A DNA stretch of 64,000 bases, taken from Heliopora coerulea (taxonomy: Eukaryota > Cnidaria > Anthozoa > Scleralcyonacea > Helioporidae). The notes under the pieces were generated by a model, which saw nothing but the letters and a program-made list of their open reading frames with translations, did not search any database and was not told the origin of the DNA. The DNA is taken from NCBI GenBank assembly GCA_030142905.1, contig JASJOG010000272.1, positions 310,373 to 374,372 of the forward strand, given 5' to 3'. Positions 1 through 9,473 of the stretch are shown one piece after another; the first letter of the stretch is position 1, and the number at the start of each line of letters is the position of its first letter. The position numbers were made by a program, and so were the translations under genes.

Positions 1-1330
1 CAAGAAACTTTGTTTATGAACAGCTTTCCATGGTATTTAAATTGCTGCCTGGTTTTCCCTTGTTATTCTGTTGCACAGCTGTGAATTTTTTCCTATATAT
101 GTCTTTGTGAGAACATTGATTTTGCACAACTTTACAATAAGCTTCATGTCTCCAAGTAATGCTGTGAGCTTGAACTATATCATAGTTTGGTGCCTTCAAT
201 TACATTAGGTGATGAACTTTTGGCAATTTCTGGTGCAATTACTAAAACATACAGACCTAAACAAAATTGCTTTAACCTGTTATGGGTTAAGGGTGCACTT
301 TGCAGACTCATTAGTTTTAGACTACCACTCAAGATTTACTTGAATTGACAGTTCTGGCAGACACCATCTTCTCCCAAGCACCCTGGAAAATTGTTCCCAC
401 CCTAGGGCAATTGGTATAATCTTTGATTGGACGACCTTCAGATCTTTTAACTTGTGAGCTGTAAAATCTCTTCAAAATAAAACTTGTTTAGTAATTATAC
501 TTGCCGGGAAGATAGAGCATGCTTAATAAACAGGATCACCAGATGAGACTTTTTGTTAATATTTATTGCTCTGTGAGGTAATGGTGAACCATAAACACTT
601 TCCAAGTTGAATAGCTGTTTTTGGAAAGATTGAAGGGGTCTTAACCCATTATGGGGCAAGGATACACTATATTATTTTACTCTGGCTAACTGCAGATGAT
701 TTTATCCTCACAGGGATTAGCCCTTTCCCTTAATGAGTTAAAATCTATCTATGGGCATAGGTAGATCAGATGAAGTTTATGTATTTAAGAAAGGCTTTAA
801 GAAGTGTGTGTATTATTGTTTTGCCAGATGAAATAAAATTTGTGATGTTGGCAGTAAAGTCTGCATGAAATGGGAGAACTAAACTATAATAAAAACCACA
901 AAAGTTCTTCATATGCAACTATACACCTAGAACATCTGTTAACATTATAACATATAGGGGAATAATTTTCCACAAGCACTGTACATGATTGCATTAAGTA
1001 TGTATAAAAGTATAACATTACACATATTCTTGCATCTGGTGTCATTTTCTTAACATTTTTAACAACATCAATTCGTTTTAAATTTAAAATTGTTGAACAA
1101 CTGAAAAATCAATCAAAATTATATGGAATTTTCTCTGAATGTTAATCTTTACTTTGTTTATTTCAAATCAACAAACTTTACTCTCTAAACTGTGATTGAG
1201 AACAGCTCAACAGACTTGTTAAACAATGTTTCCAGCTAGCTGTGTTTCAATTGCTTTGCCATGATAGTGTTTATCTACTGCTCATACTTAGATTGACCCT
1301 AAATTTATCCACTGTTTCTCACTTTATACA
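1..1330. other. AT-rich intergenic stretch, no gene seen
   Basis: No convincing coding exon on either strand. The only recognisable unit is a copy of a short dispersed repeat near 672-745 (TTTACTCTGGCTAAC followed by GATGATTTTA), which recurs many times in the window. Confidence 0.5.
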
Positions 1331-1336
1331 TTCAAG

Positions 1337-1537
1337 GGCGTGGGAACTGGAGCGGCTATCGCGGTTTTGGCTGCTACATATTTTCATGGAGCTACTCACT
1401 TAAGTGAAAAAATTTACAACTTTTTAAAATTTAGGGGCTGCCAACACTATGTGGACGTTTGCATGAACGAACTGCAACATTCAGGCCATTCTCACACCTT
1501 GAAAAGGTGGACGGTGGGATATTTCTTAACAATTTAA
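1337..1537 (+). CDS. Possible terminal exon of unknown gene
   Basis: An open frame of about 66 codons ends at TAA (1535-1537). It is preceded by an acceptor-like sequence (cattcaag, then GGCGTGGG), and the local base composition rises above the AT-rich flank. The product has a small hydrophobic stretch (AAIAVLAATYF) and then a mixed polar segment. I do not recognise a family. Its last part (from about 1490) resembles a dispersed repeat also seen at 38.3 kb and 61.2 kb, so it may be repeat-derived or a terminal exon of a plus-strand gene lying left of the window. Confidence 0.2.
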   Translation, partial: GVGTGAAIAVLAATYFHGATHLSEKIYNFLKFRGCQHYVDVCMNELQHSGHSHTLKRWTVGYFLTI

Positions 1538-1695
1538 AACGAGGTGAGAAGTAGGTTTCCCGTTCGTCGGGGGGTGATTTAACGTAATCTTGACCGTGGA
1601 CGACTGATGAACCAGGCGGAAATCTTAGGCGAAGTAGAAATAAAATAGCCCAGCAAAACACACGAAATATAGGCATAATGAAGTTTTATTGAATC

Positions 1696-1727
1696 TAACG
1701 TTTCGTCGCAATGTGCAACATCATCAG
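1696..1727 (-). ncRNA. Hammerhead-like core in Penelope-type arm
   Basis: On the minus strand: CTGATGA, then T, then a stem GTTGC / GCGAC (one G-U pair) closing a short loop, then GAAACGTTAG. This matches the central core order of hammerhead ribozymes reported in Penelope-like elements. Activity is not shown, and the cleavage-site helix was not resolved. Confidence 0.4.
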
Positions 1728-1875
1728 AGAATGAATGGTTATGTTACATGAATGATATATTTAGATTGTATTAGATTGTCTTTACTCCACACTTTCTCTC
1801 ACACGCCTATCATGTTAACATCACCTTTGTAATACAATCTAAATGTATCATTCATGTAACATAACCATTCATTCT

Positions 1876-1907
1876 CTGATGATGTTGCACGTTGCGACGA
1901 AACGTTA
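1876..1907 (+). ncRNA. Hammerhead-like core, second arm
   Basis: This is the plus-strand counterpart in the opposite arm: CTGATGAT, GTTGC, loop, GCGAC, GAAACGTTAG. The same caveats apply: the core is present but self-cleavage is untested. Confidence 0.4.
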
Positions 1908-1977
1908 GATTCAATAAAACTTCACTATGCCTATATTTCGTGTGTTTTGCTGGGCTGTTTTATTTCTACTTCGCCTA

Positions 1978-2035
1978 ATCTTGACCCTAATCCAAACCCT
2001 GACGCTAATCCTAACCCTAATGCTAACCCTAAACC
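1978..2035 (+). repeat. Degenerate telomere-like CCCTAA repeats
   Basis: Directly after the fold-back lies a run of imperfect CTAACCCTAATC units (for example ctaaccctaatgctaaccct). These are variants of the CCCTAA telomere unit. A similar block lies at 38,398-38,447, also beside repeat DNA, so it probably belongs to an interspersed element and is not an old chromosome end. Confidence 0.5.
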
Positions 2036-2650
2036 TTTTCAGAGTTTCCCTCCAGAAAGATGATATTCATTTATTTAAGCACATTTTCAAAATTGATACT
2101 ATTCATCTTCTCAATTCTTTTCGGGGGTGAGACTGTGTTGCAACATTTCGAAACCAATGATAAGTAGTTGCTTTAAATTCCACTGGACCAGGGCCTGTTC
2201 CAAGAAACGTTTAATCGAGGACACCACTGGTTGAGCATCAAGGTTAGCAGGCGTGTCTACCTTGACATTCCTACCTGACCTTATTAATGAAGAGAGGGGA
2301 GTCATGTATTTAAGTTTGTATTGGAAAGAGTTTAAGGGTGAAAATCAAAAAAACATTTGAAGATTGTCTGATGTCCAAACGAACACACGTCGCCACCAAA
2401 CAGCCGCTTAACTTGTTGCCCACTAAGAAAACTAATGATTATATCTTCAGTCCTCTAAACTTCTGAAAAATCTTAGAATCTCAATATTTCTTACACAGCC
2501 TTTAATTGAATGCTGCACAATTCCCAATCAATACTGTATCAAGTGTGCAATAATGCACGTTAAACTAGGCAATACGTTGAGGTCATACTATAGGCTCACA
2601 TAGGGTTCTATCGTTCATGTCAAACACTTTTAATAATAGTTAACGCTTTA

Positions 2651-3430
2651 GTGTTCAGTAAATTACATTATTGCTCGTCCGTATGGTTTGATACTTCTAA
2701 GAGAAACGTCAATAAACTTCAGAGCGCAAAGAATTTTGCAGCACGTTTAGTTATGAACACCAGGAAGTTTGACCACATAACACCAGTTTTGAAGCAGCCC
2801 AATTGGCTGCCGGTACATACCATGTTAAGACTTAGAAATGCCACGATGACATTTAAATGTTTGAAAGGTTTAGCTCCAATATATGTTTCAGATAATATAA
2901 CAACATCAAATTTTCAATCATATATACCAAGAAATATATCCCAAAGAGTCAAGACGGCTCTCTTCCAGTATATAGGGATGGATTTAAAATAAATCTAACC
3001 TAATTTAAAGGTTACGTACCATGACAAAGCTTGGATCCGAACAACTGATTTTAAACTTTTATGTTTTTTTATGGTTTTAAAAATTCTTTTCAGCAAAATG
3101 TTTCAGATAGGTTCAAGGTAAGATCTCAGGTACATAATTGCAATACCAGGAGCAAGAATACATTACAGATACCTTTGTACCGTACGGCCTCAGATCAACG
3201 TAGTTTTTTATATAGAGCTGTGACACTCTGGAATGAATGACAAGATGCTTTAAGATCTGTCAATTCTGTGAGTAGTTTTAAAGTATTTATTAAGAAAATC
3301 TTTGAGCAATTGTAATTGAACCTTTTTTAGCCTTAGAGCTTGTACATGATATTTTTTTTATCTACTGCATGCCTAGCATTTTGCTATTATCATATTATGT
3401 ATTGCATATTAGTTCTGAGAAGCCCAATGG
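2651..3430 (+). pseudogene. LINE reverse transcriptase C-terminal remnant
   Basis: The translated segment from 2651 to 2992 resembles the carboxy-terminal region after the reverse transcriptase palm in CR1/Rex-type LINEs: an IHYCSSVW-like start (LHYCSSVW here), an LQ.AKN.AARLV helix, then LPVH and LKGLAPIYV. The similarity resumes in another frame near 3115-3310 (RSFLYRAVTLWN followed by a stop), ending in a basic tail. The 120 bases between are an insertion or decay. A short 3' UTR ends near 3440. Frame breaks and the missing 5' part make it a dead, truncated copy. Confidence 0.6.
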
Positions 3431-3469
3431 GAGAATGAATTAATAAATTTCAATTTCAGTTATTCAGTC

Positions 3470-3643
3470 ATGGCTCAGTATTCTTCCAAATTGATTATAC
3501 CAGTGGAAAAAACCTCACCAGCCACACTCTTTGCAGTATCCATAGAGAGAAAAGAAAAGTTTGGAAAGAAAGTACGAGTCGTGGCGTGCAGTTTTCGGTC
3601 CTCTTTCGCCTACCCACTTATAAAATCTTTTATACACTCCTGA
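3470..3643 (+). CDS. Small unidentified open frame
   Basis: A 57-codon ATG-started frame follows an acceptor-like tttcag. The product begins MAQYSSKLIIPVEKT and contains a basic patch (ERKEKFGKKVR). No splice donor is seen at its end and I know no family for it. All three frames here are fairly open, so it may be chance or an old retro-fragment. Confidence 0.12.
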   Translation: MAQYSSKLIIPVEKTSPATLFAVSIERKEKFGKKVRVVACSFRSSFAYPLIKSFIHS

Positions 3644-4315
3644 ACTGTGTGGGGAAATACCTTCTGTTCAAAGTCTAAAATTACTAGGGTGTATATATGC
3701 TTGACAGCTTGCTGCAAACTTTAATATTTGACTGGAAGGTTGCAATTTTATTTTCAGCAAGGTATTGATGTCAGCTGGTTAATGTTGATACAGCAAGTCA
3801 AACATGATGTTGAAACAGGTTAACATTTTATAATAAGGCTGCAGTCGATGGTGATGATTTAAATAATTTTCTTTTTTCAGTTCTTTTGATGAATCGAATT
3901 TTAACTACTTGTTTGCCAGACAAGGAGATCACGTTTTTTAAGATCCAGATCTATGTTTCATCCTAGACTTATAACAGTTCATAATTATTAAATATTGTGT
4001 ACTGTGCAAAAACAATGTGTTCAAAATCTGTGTCAACCAAACCAAGAGCTTTGTATAATCATTGTTCCTAGATCAGCTGTGTGGCCACAGATTGGAGAGT
4101 GGGCTGTGGAAGCTGTGTCCCCCAATTTCCAGCCCGGATGATGTTGTTTGAAAAGTTTAACTGAACACTTTAGCATGCCGCATAATCATTTTCATAGAGC
4201 CCGAAATGTCAAAACTTTGCCTGTAACCTTATGTCCCAAGCCAAAAGTTATTATGGTTGCACTTTTCTCTCCTTTGTAACCCATCACCCCAACAAAAAAC
4301 CTTAAAGAAAACCAA
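3644..4315. other. Intergenic, nothing recognised
   Basis: No supported exon or repeat structure. The part near 4080-4140 may be the degraded upstream region of the retroelement remnant that follows. Confidence 0.35.
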
Positions 4316-4747
4316 ATGAAAGAAAGAAAGAAAGAAAAGAAAGGAACATTCTTCTGGGACATTCAAATTTACTCTTTTGGCCCTCAGCTCCCAACGACAG
4401 TTGAACAGGGAAATAGGCCGGATATTGTAGTTGTCAATCATAGAAGTAAGACGGTTGCTGTTGTTGATTGTAGCTGCCCATGGATTATCAACATGGAAAA
4501 GAAATACAAAGAAAAAACAGACAAATACCAGGAAGTTCGTGTTGAGTTTCAGAGAAGATATGAGCGCTATGATGTCTACCAAATTAGCGTGGATGCGTTG
4601 GGAGGATACTTGAAGTACTTAAAAGCTTTGCTAAATAAGTTATTACAACAGGACAAATTAATAGAGAGTGTTTTGAAGAGAATGCAAAAAGCAATTATGT
4701 TTGGCTTGATTCGTATAAAGAATCTTTTTAAATCTGTTAGAACTTAG
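4316..4747 (+). pseudogene. Retroelement endonuclease remnant (R2/HERO-like)
   Basis: The 143-codon frame contains RPDIVVVNHRSKTVAVVDCS followed by a P and, later, EKTDKYQEV. This is the layout of the restriction-like (PD-(D/E)XK) endonuclease at the carboxy end of early-branching non-LTR retrotransposons (R2, NeSL, HERO type): an RPDI start, a V(V/I)D strand, then a lysine-rich EK..KY helix. The first 10-12 codons, lysine-rich, are a simple A/G repeat. No reverse transcriptase is found upstream, so this is a 5'-truncated 3' end. A purine-rich tail follows at 4855-4885. Confidence 0.5.
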
Positions 4748-4859
4748 GATTTTTAATATACATATATTTAGTATAGTTGGTTAAAGGTGTTCAGGTTACT
4801 CGATTAGAGCCTTGAATATATTTTATGTAGTTATCTTTTTAAACAAGACATTAAAGTAA

Positions 4860-6735
4860 AAAGAAGGAAGGAAAGAAAGAAATGTAAAGAACCCTATGAA
4901 AAGTCGTATCTGATTCCAGTCAAATGCCACTGCAATGAAGATTTTTTTTCCCAATGTCATAATAAGAAGTCAAATGAAAAGTTTAGGGAAGGACAATAAG
5001 GAGTTTAAGCAAGCTAATACGGCGACGGCATTTAACAAAGTAGCTTAACTTTACACATTTGAATAGGGTAACACTGTACTGCCGTTATAATGAATTGTGA
5101 ATGTTGTTTACGCGTCATGAAACACTTCTCAGCAACTTAGGTCAGTTTTTTAACGTTTAACTAAAGACCCGAAACCTCTTACGTATTGTGTGCTAACCGG
5201 CAATCGTGTAACTGTGGAAATGTCCTCGACCACGTACTGTGTAGAAGTAGGACGGTGTTGAAAAATACTCTTGGGACTTCGTATTATTCATTCCTTTTGT
5301 TTTGAATGGAAATTTGTATTGTAAAGACAGGTTGCCGTAGTATTTGCTTAAGCTCCCTAATACACGACGCCGTAAATCCTCAAACTCATTAGTAATTCAT
5401 GAGTTATCGATGCCAATCCATAAACGTATGCCACATCACATCATATACATGCATTTTAATACCCAATGAAAACCTGTAGGAAAATCACAAGTGATATGGA
5501 TAACATTTCTTAATTTACATATACAAATCAGTGAAACAAACATGCAGAAGACCAGTGAAAATATTCACTTGAGAAGTCAGTTCAAACATTCGTTTATCGT
5601 GTTTCATCAGGGGCTCCAATTACTCAAAAATCTTGGCGTTATGTTCCTCTGTTTTCATTATTTTCTCGTGCTTAAAACACTTAAACTCGTGTTTGAACTA
5701 TTACAAGCAAAATACAAATTGTGGTCTCCAGGAGAAGTCTCGATTTAAAACCCTAACAATTATATTAGAAGTTTTTAATACAGATCATTTGGAGTAGACA
5801 CTTAGGTTTCGTCACTACACGCACGATTAGATGGAAGTAAAACAGAACAAAAAAAATGCATGGTTTGCATTGAATAAGTATAAGTTATATAACTGCTCCA
5901 TGCTGTAACAAGTGAAAGGTAATCATCGTGTTTAACATGTTTCATGAGATCATAATATAATAATGTCATATTCATCTTAAAAGCTAAAGCATCAGATTTT
6001 ATTGGTCGAAACTGAAAAGCTCCTGGAAAATAGATTCTGATTTTACTAGCTTGCAAGTGAAAGGTTTAAGACCTTTCGAAATATGAATGAATTAACTTTC
6101 TCCTGGCGGAATAAGTCTTCTATTATTTTCCTCAGCCTAATGCCAAACAATTTTTCTTGTCAAGAGAAAACATCGTGCCGCGAAAGGGATACACAACTTT
6201 TAAAACCATGGATGAACGATGGATTGAAAGTACAATTTGCCACGAAATCATTGCTATTTCAATGGTAATACATTGGCTTATTAGCCGGGAAATTCTCGTC
6301 GGCACATTTCGTAGATGAAGTACTACTTTAAATTCTTCTTTTATTCTTTTTTTCTAAAATTGACTAATTTTTAGGTGCCAATTGAAGACTTAAATGGTGG
6401 AGATTTTTTGAAGGATAATCTTTTCCTCATAATACTACGCACTGCATTGCCAGAAAATTGGACTTAGAAGCCGCTGTGGAAATGAAGGTAAATACAAATT
6501 ACGTTTAATTTGCAATTGTAAGACAAATTATTATTTTGAACGAGTTTGTAATGAATTCAGGCCATAAGAATATAAAGTAAAAGATATCAATGTTTTAATA
6601 TCTCATTTAAAAAAAGAAAATAAGAACTAAATTATCGTTATTTTCCGGCTTGACAATTACCACACTTGTTGCACTAAGACAGACTTTCTTCTCATGATAT
6701 TAAAACAAACTGATACCTTTACATACAGTAAAACC
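4860..6735. other. Intergenic, low-level repeats only
   Basis: No gene is supported. A stretch near 5575-5720 forms a weak inverted repeat. On the minus strand it contains a CCTGATGAAACACG motif like the end of another Penelope-type family, but the GAAA box is imperfect. A possible exon-like segment at 6374-6490 (between ttttag and gtaaat) is interrupted by a stop. Confidence 0.3.
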
Positions 6736-6990
6736 AGGGCCAGTTGTTCAAAGCACGATTAGCGCTAATCAAGGATTACGAGTTAATCTGTAGTTTTGGT
6801 TTCGTTTATTTTGGTTGAAGAATCTAGTTCAGATATCACAGCTGAAAACCCTTTTGCATGCGCCCGAAATCAGTAAAAGAAAATTCCAGCTTTTGTTAGC
6901 AGCATGATGGGAAAGTTGTCCACAACATCTTCGCTGACCCTGGATTAAGCCAATCGACGTTTGAGCAACAGCGCCTTGTAGGCTTTCATT
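6736..6990. mobile_element. Inverted-repeat MITE, family A, copy 1
   Basis: Terminal inverted repeats of about 35 bp: the left end reads GGGCCAGTTGTTCAAAGCAC and the right end is its imperfect reverse complement (AACGTTTGAGCAACAGCGCC type). Internal blocks (a GGTTTCGTTTATTTTGGTT-like block and TTGTCCACAACAT) recur in the copy at 61,424-61,675 in the other orientation. No coding capacity; non-autonomous DNA transposon. Confidence 0.6.
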
Positions 6991-6999
6991 ACTCTTGTG

Positions 7000-7695
7000 T
7001 TGTAAGAATTTTGAAGATCTCTAAAGTGTATTTTGATCTTCATCCGACGTTTCTAACTCTGTTTTCCATTGTTTTTGAGATTTCGTTTACCCACGGCAAA
7101 CGAACCTTAAATGCTCAAAATTAAAATATAATTATTATCGCTCGGTGTTATCGGAAAAACGTAATGTTTGTGGTATTTGTAGCACAGTCATTATTTTTCA
7201 ATGCAGCAAGCCAAGAAAGAAACTTCTTCAGTGAGCAATCATATCTCTCAGGTTAAGTATAAAAATAATGGTGCCATTCAGGTTCAATTTCTCCTCTACT
7301 TTTTATTATTTTTTTAATATTAATGAAGTTCATGAATGCTTCAATGAACGTGCCCCCAACCTTTTTGCTGAAAGTACTCCAAATAGATATTTTGATGATA
7401 GCCTTCATAATTTGAGCCTGTTGGAGCTAGGACACGCGAAAGTTTGCCACGCTCAAATCCTCAGAAAATGTCTTTGGCTGCAGACTGTGTCAAAAAACAA
7501 CCATGCATTTAACATTGGTGAAATACTCGAACCATTGAGCTATCAAGATTCAAATGAGGAGCGAAGGTTAAGCCAATCTACACTGGCTCGTTTGTGACCG
7601 TCGCTGTCTTGAGTCTTGGCCACTCCAGAAGAGAAAGTGTTACCAGTCATTGGAAGATTGCGGATTCAATTTATATCAGGGACGGGAGAGTAACA
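7000..7695. other. Intergenic, one unidentified frame
   Basis: A 109-codon frame at 7268-7597 has no recognisable domain. A short in-frame segment at 7205-7251 (after tgcag, before gttaag) looks exon-like, but nothing connects to it. No function can be supported. Confidence 0.25.
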
Positions 7696-7880
7696 TTAAA
7701 GATCGATTTCCAGTTGGTACAAAAAGTCGCACAGGCGATGTTGTTCTTTGAATCGATTGGCTCATATTGGCTGCCGCAAAATGTTTCGCGGAAAAGTTGA
7801 CTTCAAGTCAACTTTTTCCCGAAAGAATTGTCACTCTCGCGACTTTTTACACCCATTGGAAATCAGCCTTAAAGGTTGAT
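7696..7880. mobile_element. Short inverted-repeat element
   Basis: The left end GATTTCCAGTTGGTACAAAA and the right end TTTTTACACCCATTGGAAAT are imperfect reverse complements, continuing through AAGTCGC / GCGACTT. The centre also pairs (AGTTGACTTCAAGTCAACTT at about 7794-7813). This is typical of a fold-back MITE. Confidence 0.5.
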
Positions 7881-8725
7881 CTAACTGACTGCAGATTGTC
7901 GCACGCAATTTTTCGTCCTGATGCATCTGATTCAGTCACATGATTCTTCATGACGTATCGTGACAGTAATGAACCAATAGGAAGCCGGAATTGTGATCAT
8001 ATCAAGGACCTTAAGATCTACGACATCGACTAGAACTACGACGTCCATTAAAATTTCGGCATTTAAATAAACCACGATTTACTGACCACCGTACTTGATA
8101 CTTGACGCTTGTTTTATGAGCCCTAAAACACTTCATTCCCCGTAAAACGTCTGTGGTCTCAAGTTCATTCTCTTTGTTTTGAATGGAGAATTCTTTTGAT
8201 TAAAGGACGTCGTCGTTGAAGTTGAAGTTGTGGATTGTAAAGTCCCTATCATTTAATTGCATACGCCAGGCGAACAATTGTATGTGGCAATGGCATCGTG
8301 TTGATGAAGCCTTAGGACTTTGCAAGTTGGGACGGTTACAGTGATAGACAACCTGAATTTCAGAATTTTACCATCACCATGGTTGGACGGCTTATCAAAT
8401 CCTTCATGGATTTTTGTGGCTTCTGAAAAGTTTGAAAGATTTTAAAGAGATTTTATTTAATTAGACACAAGAGTTTGCGGTAACGTCACGTTGTTTATGG
8501 TTAAATTTTGCTGAGCTTTCGTCCTGGACACTCAGGTCTTCATCCGCGTGGAAGAAGGATTTTATTTAATAGTTTGACGTTAAACTCGACCCACAGCTCC
8601 ACCTGCTGTACCATGAATTGACATCTTCCAGTGAGCACATGATAAAACTTGGGGTGGTGGGGTACGTAGAACTCGGACGACCGGATGGTCACTGTTGGGA
8701 CAAAAAGCTGTTCATTCTCTGTTTT
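7881..8725. other. Intergenic, nothing recognised
   Basis: No coding exon, RNA gene or clear repeat could be supported in this interval. Confidence 0.35.
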
Positions 8726-8769
8726 TCGAAGTATATATTTTGGAAATGTGGGATTGGAAATATCTTGAA

Positions 8770-8990
8770 TGATAGATGAACGTTCGTCAAGCTCTATCCT
8801 CAGAAAAACGATTCCTGAGCCTCAGACGGGGATCAAACCCGCAACCTTCTGATGAACGGTGAGACGGTCGAACCATTGAACCACGAAAGACTCAGATGGT
8901 GAGCTAAGGTCCAAGTTCAACATACGTGTGATCTAAGATCGACATACGTGCGATATATATTTGGGAAATGTGAGAGCTTGGAGATATCTT
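8770..8990 (-). repeat. tRNA-headed SINE copy
   Basis: On the minus strand a tRNA-like head runs from about 8893 to 8817, with a degenerate box A and box B (GGTTTGATCCC). It is preceded by the leader motif CTTAGCTCACCATCTGAGTC, shared by all copies, and followed by the hairpin tail (CAGGAATCGTTTTTCTGAGG). Mutations in the A box show an old copy. Confidence 0.6.
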
Positions 8991-9004
8991 CAACAATAGA
9001 TAAA

Positions 9005-9150
9005 CGTTTGTCTTGGTAGCTCAATGGTTAGAGCGTCTCATTGGTCATCAGAAGGTTGCGGGTTTGATCACCATCTGGGGCTCAGAAATCATTTTCTGAG
9101 TATCGAGCTTGAAGATCGTTCATCTATCATTCTTTGATTGTATCTATCAA
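9005..9150 (+). repeat. tRNA-headed SINE copy
   Basis: The head begins at CTTGGTAGCTCAATGGTTAG (box A region), with box B GGTTTGATC near 9060. It is followed by the hairpin CAGAAATCATTTTCTGAG and the tail TATCGAGCTTGAAGATCG. It lies head to tail between two minus-strand copies. Confidence 0.65.
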
Positions 9151-9167
9151 TTTTTTGGTTGAAGTCA

Positions 9168-9412
9168 GTTTGATGTTTGAGAAACATGTGAGCTTGGATA
9201 TGTTAAGGTAGATAAACGATCTTCAAGCTCGATACTCAGAAAATGATTTCTGAGCCCCTGACGGGGATCGAACCCGCAGCCTTCTGATGACCGGTTAGAC
9301 GCTCTAACCATTGAGCTACCGAGACTCAGATGGTGAGCTAAGGTGCAAATTCGATATATATGTGCGACCTGAGCGGACATATCCAAGCTCTCACTTTTCT
9401 CAAACATCAAAC
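9168..9412 (-). mobile_element. tRNA-cored element with terminal inverted repeats
   Basis: The element starts GTTTGATGTTTGAGAAACAT and ends with its reverse complement (TTTCTCAAACATCAAAC); the inverted repeats extend about 36 bp, including GAGCTTGGATATGT. Inside, on the minus strand, is a tRNA-like head (9327 to 9252) with acceptor halves GAGTCTC / GGGGCTC able to pair, box A TAGCTCAATGG, and box B GGTTCGATCCC. The combination of a Pol III tRNA-type promoter with MITE-like ends is unusual. Confidence 0.6.
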
Positions 9413-9473
9413 TGCTTCAATCATTATCAATATATAGTGGCTTCCGCTTAGGTGCTCAGAACACTGTGGCGTA

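Larger units (their letters stand above)
1621..1985. mobile_element. Penelope-type fold-back, long inverted arms
   Basis: Two arms of about 145 bp (about 1622-1768 and 1834-1980) are near-perfect reverse complements around a 65-bp spacer. Each arm carries the same terminal module: a GGGCTnTTTTATTTCTAC-type end, then a block with CTGATGA, a short stem, and GAAACGTTAG. The same organisation occurs in the Penelope-like element at 17.6-19.2 kb and at 36.1-36.8 kb. I therefore read this as an internally deleted copy made of two inverted terminal repeats. No coding sequence remains. Confidence 0.6.

Noticed and set aside
5575..5625. Another hammerhead-like core on the minus strand (CCTGATGAAACACG)
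   Set aside because: The second box reads GAAT, not GAAA, and no convincing stem forms, so it was not counted with the others.
6374..6490. Exon-like segment between ttttag and gtaaat
   Set aside because: The frame carries an in-frame stop before the donor, and no neighbouring exon joins it. Perhaps a decayed exon.
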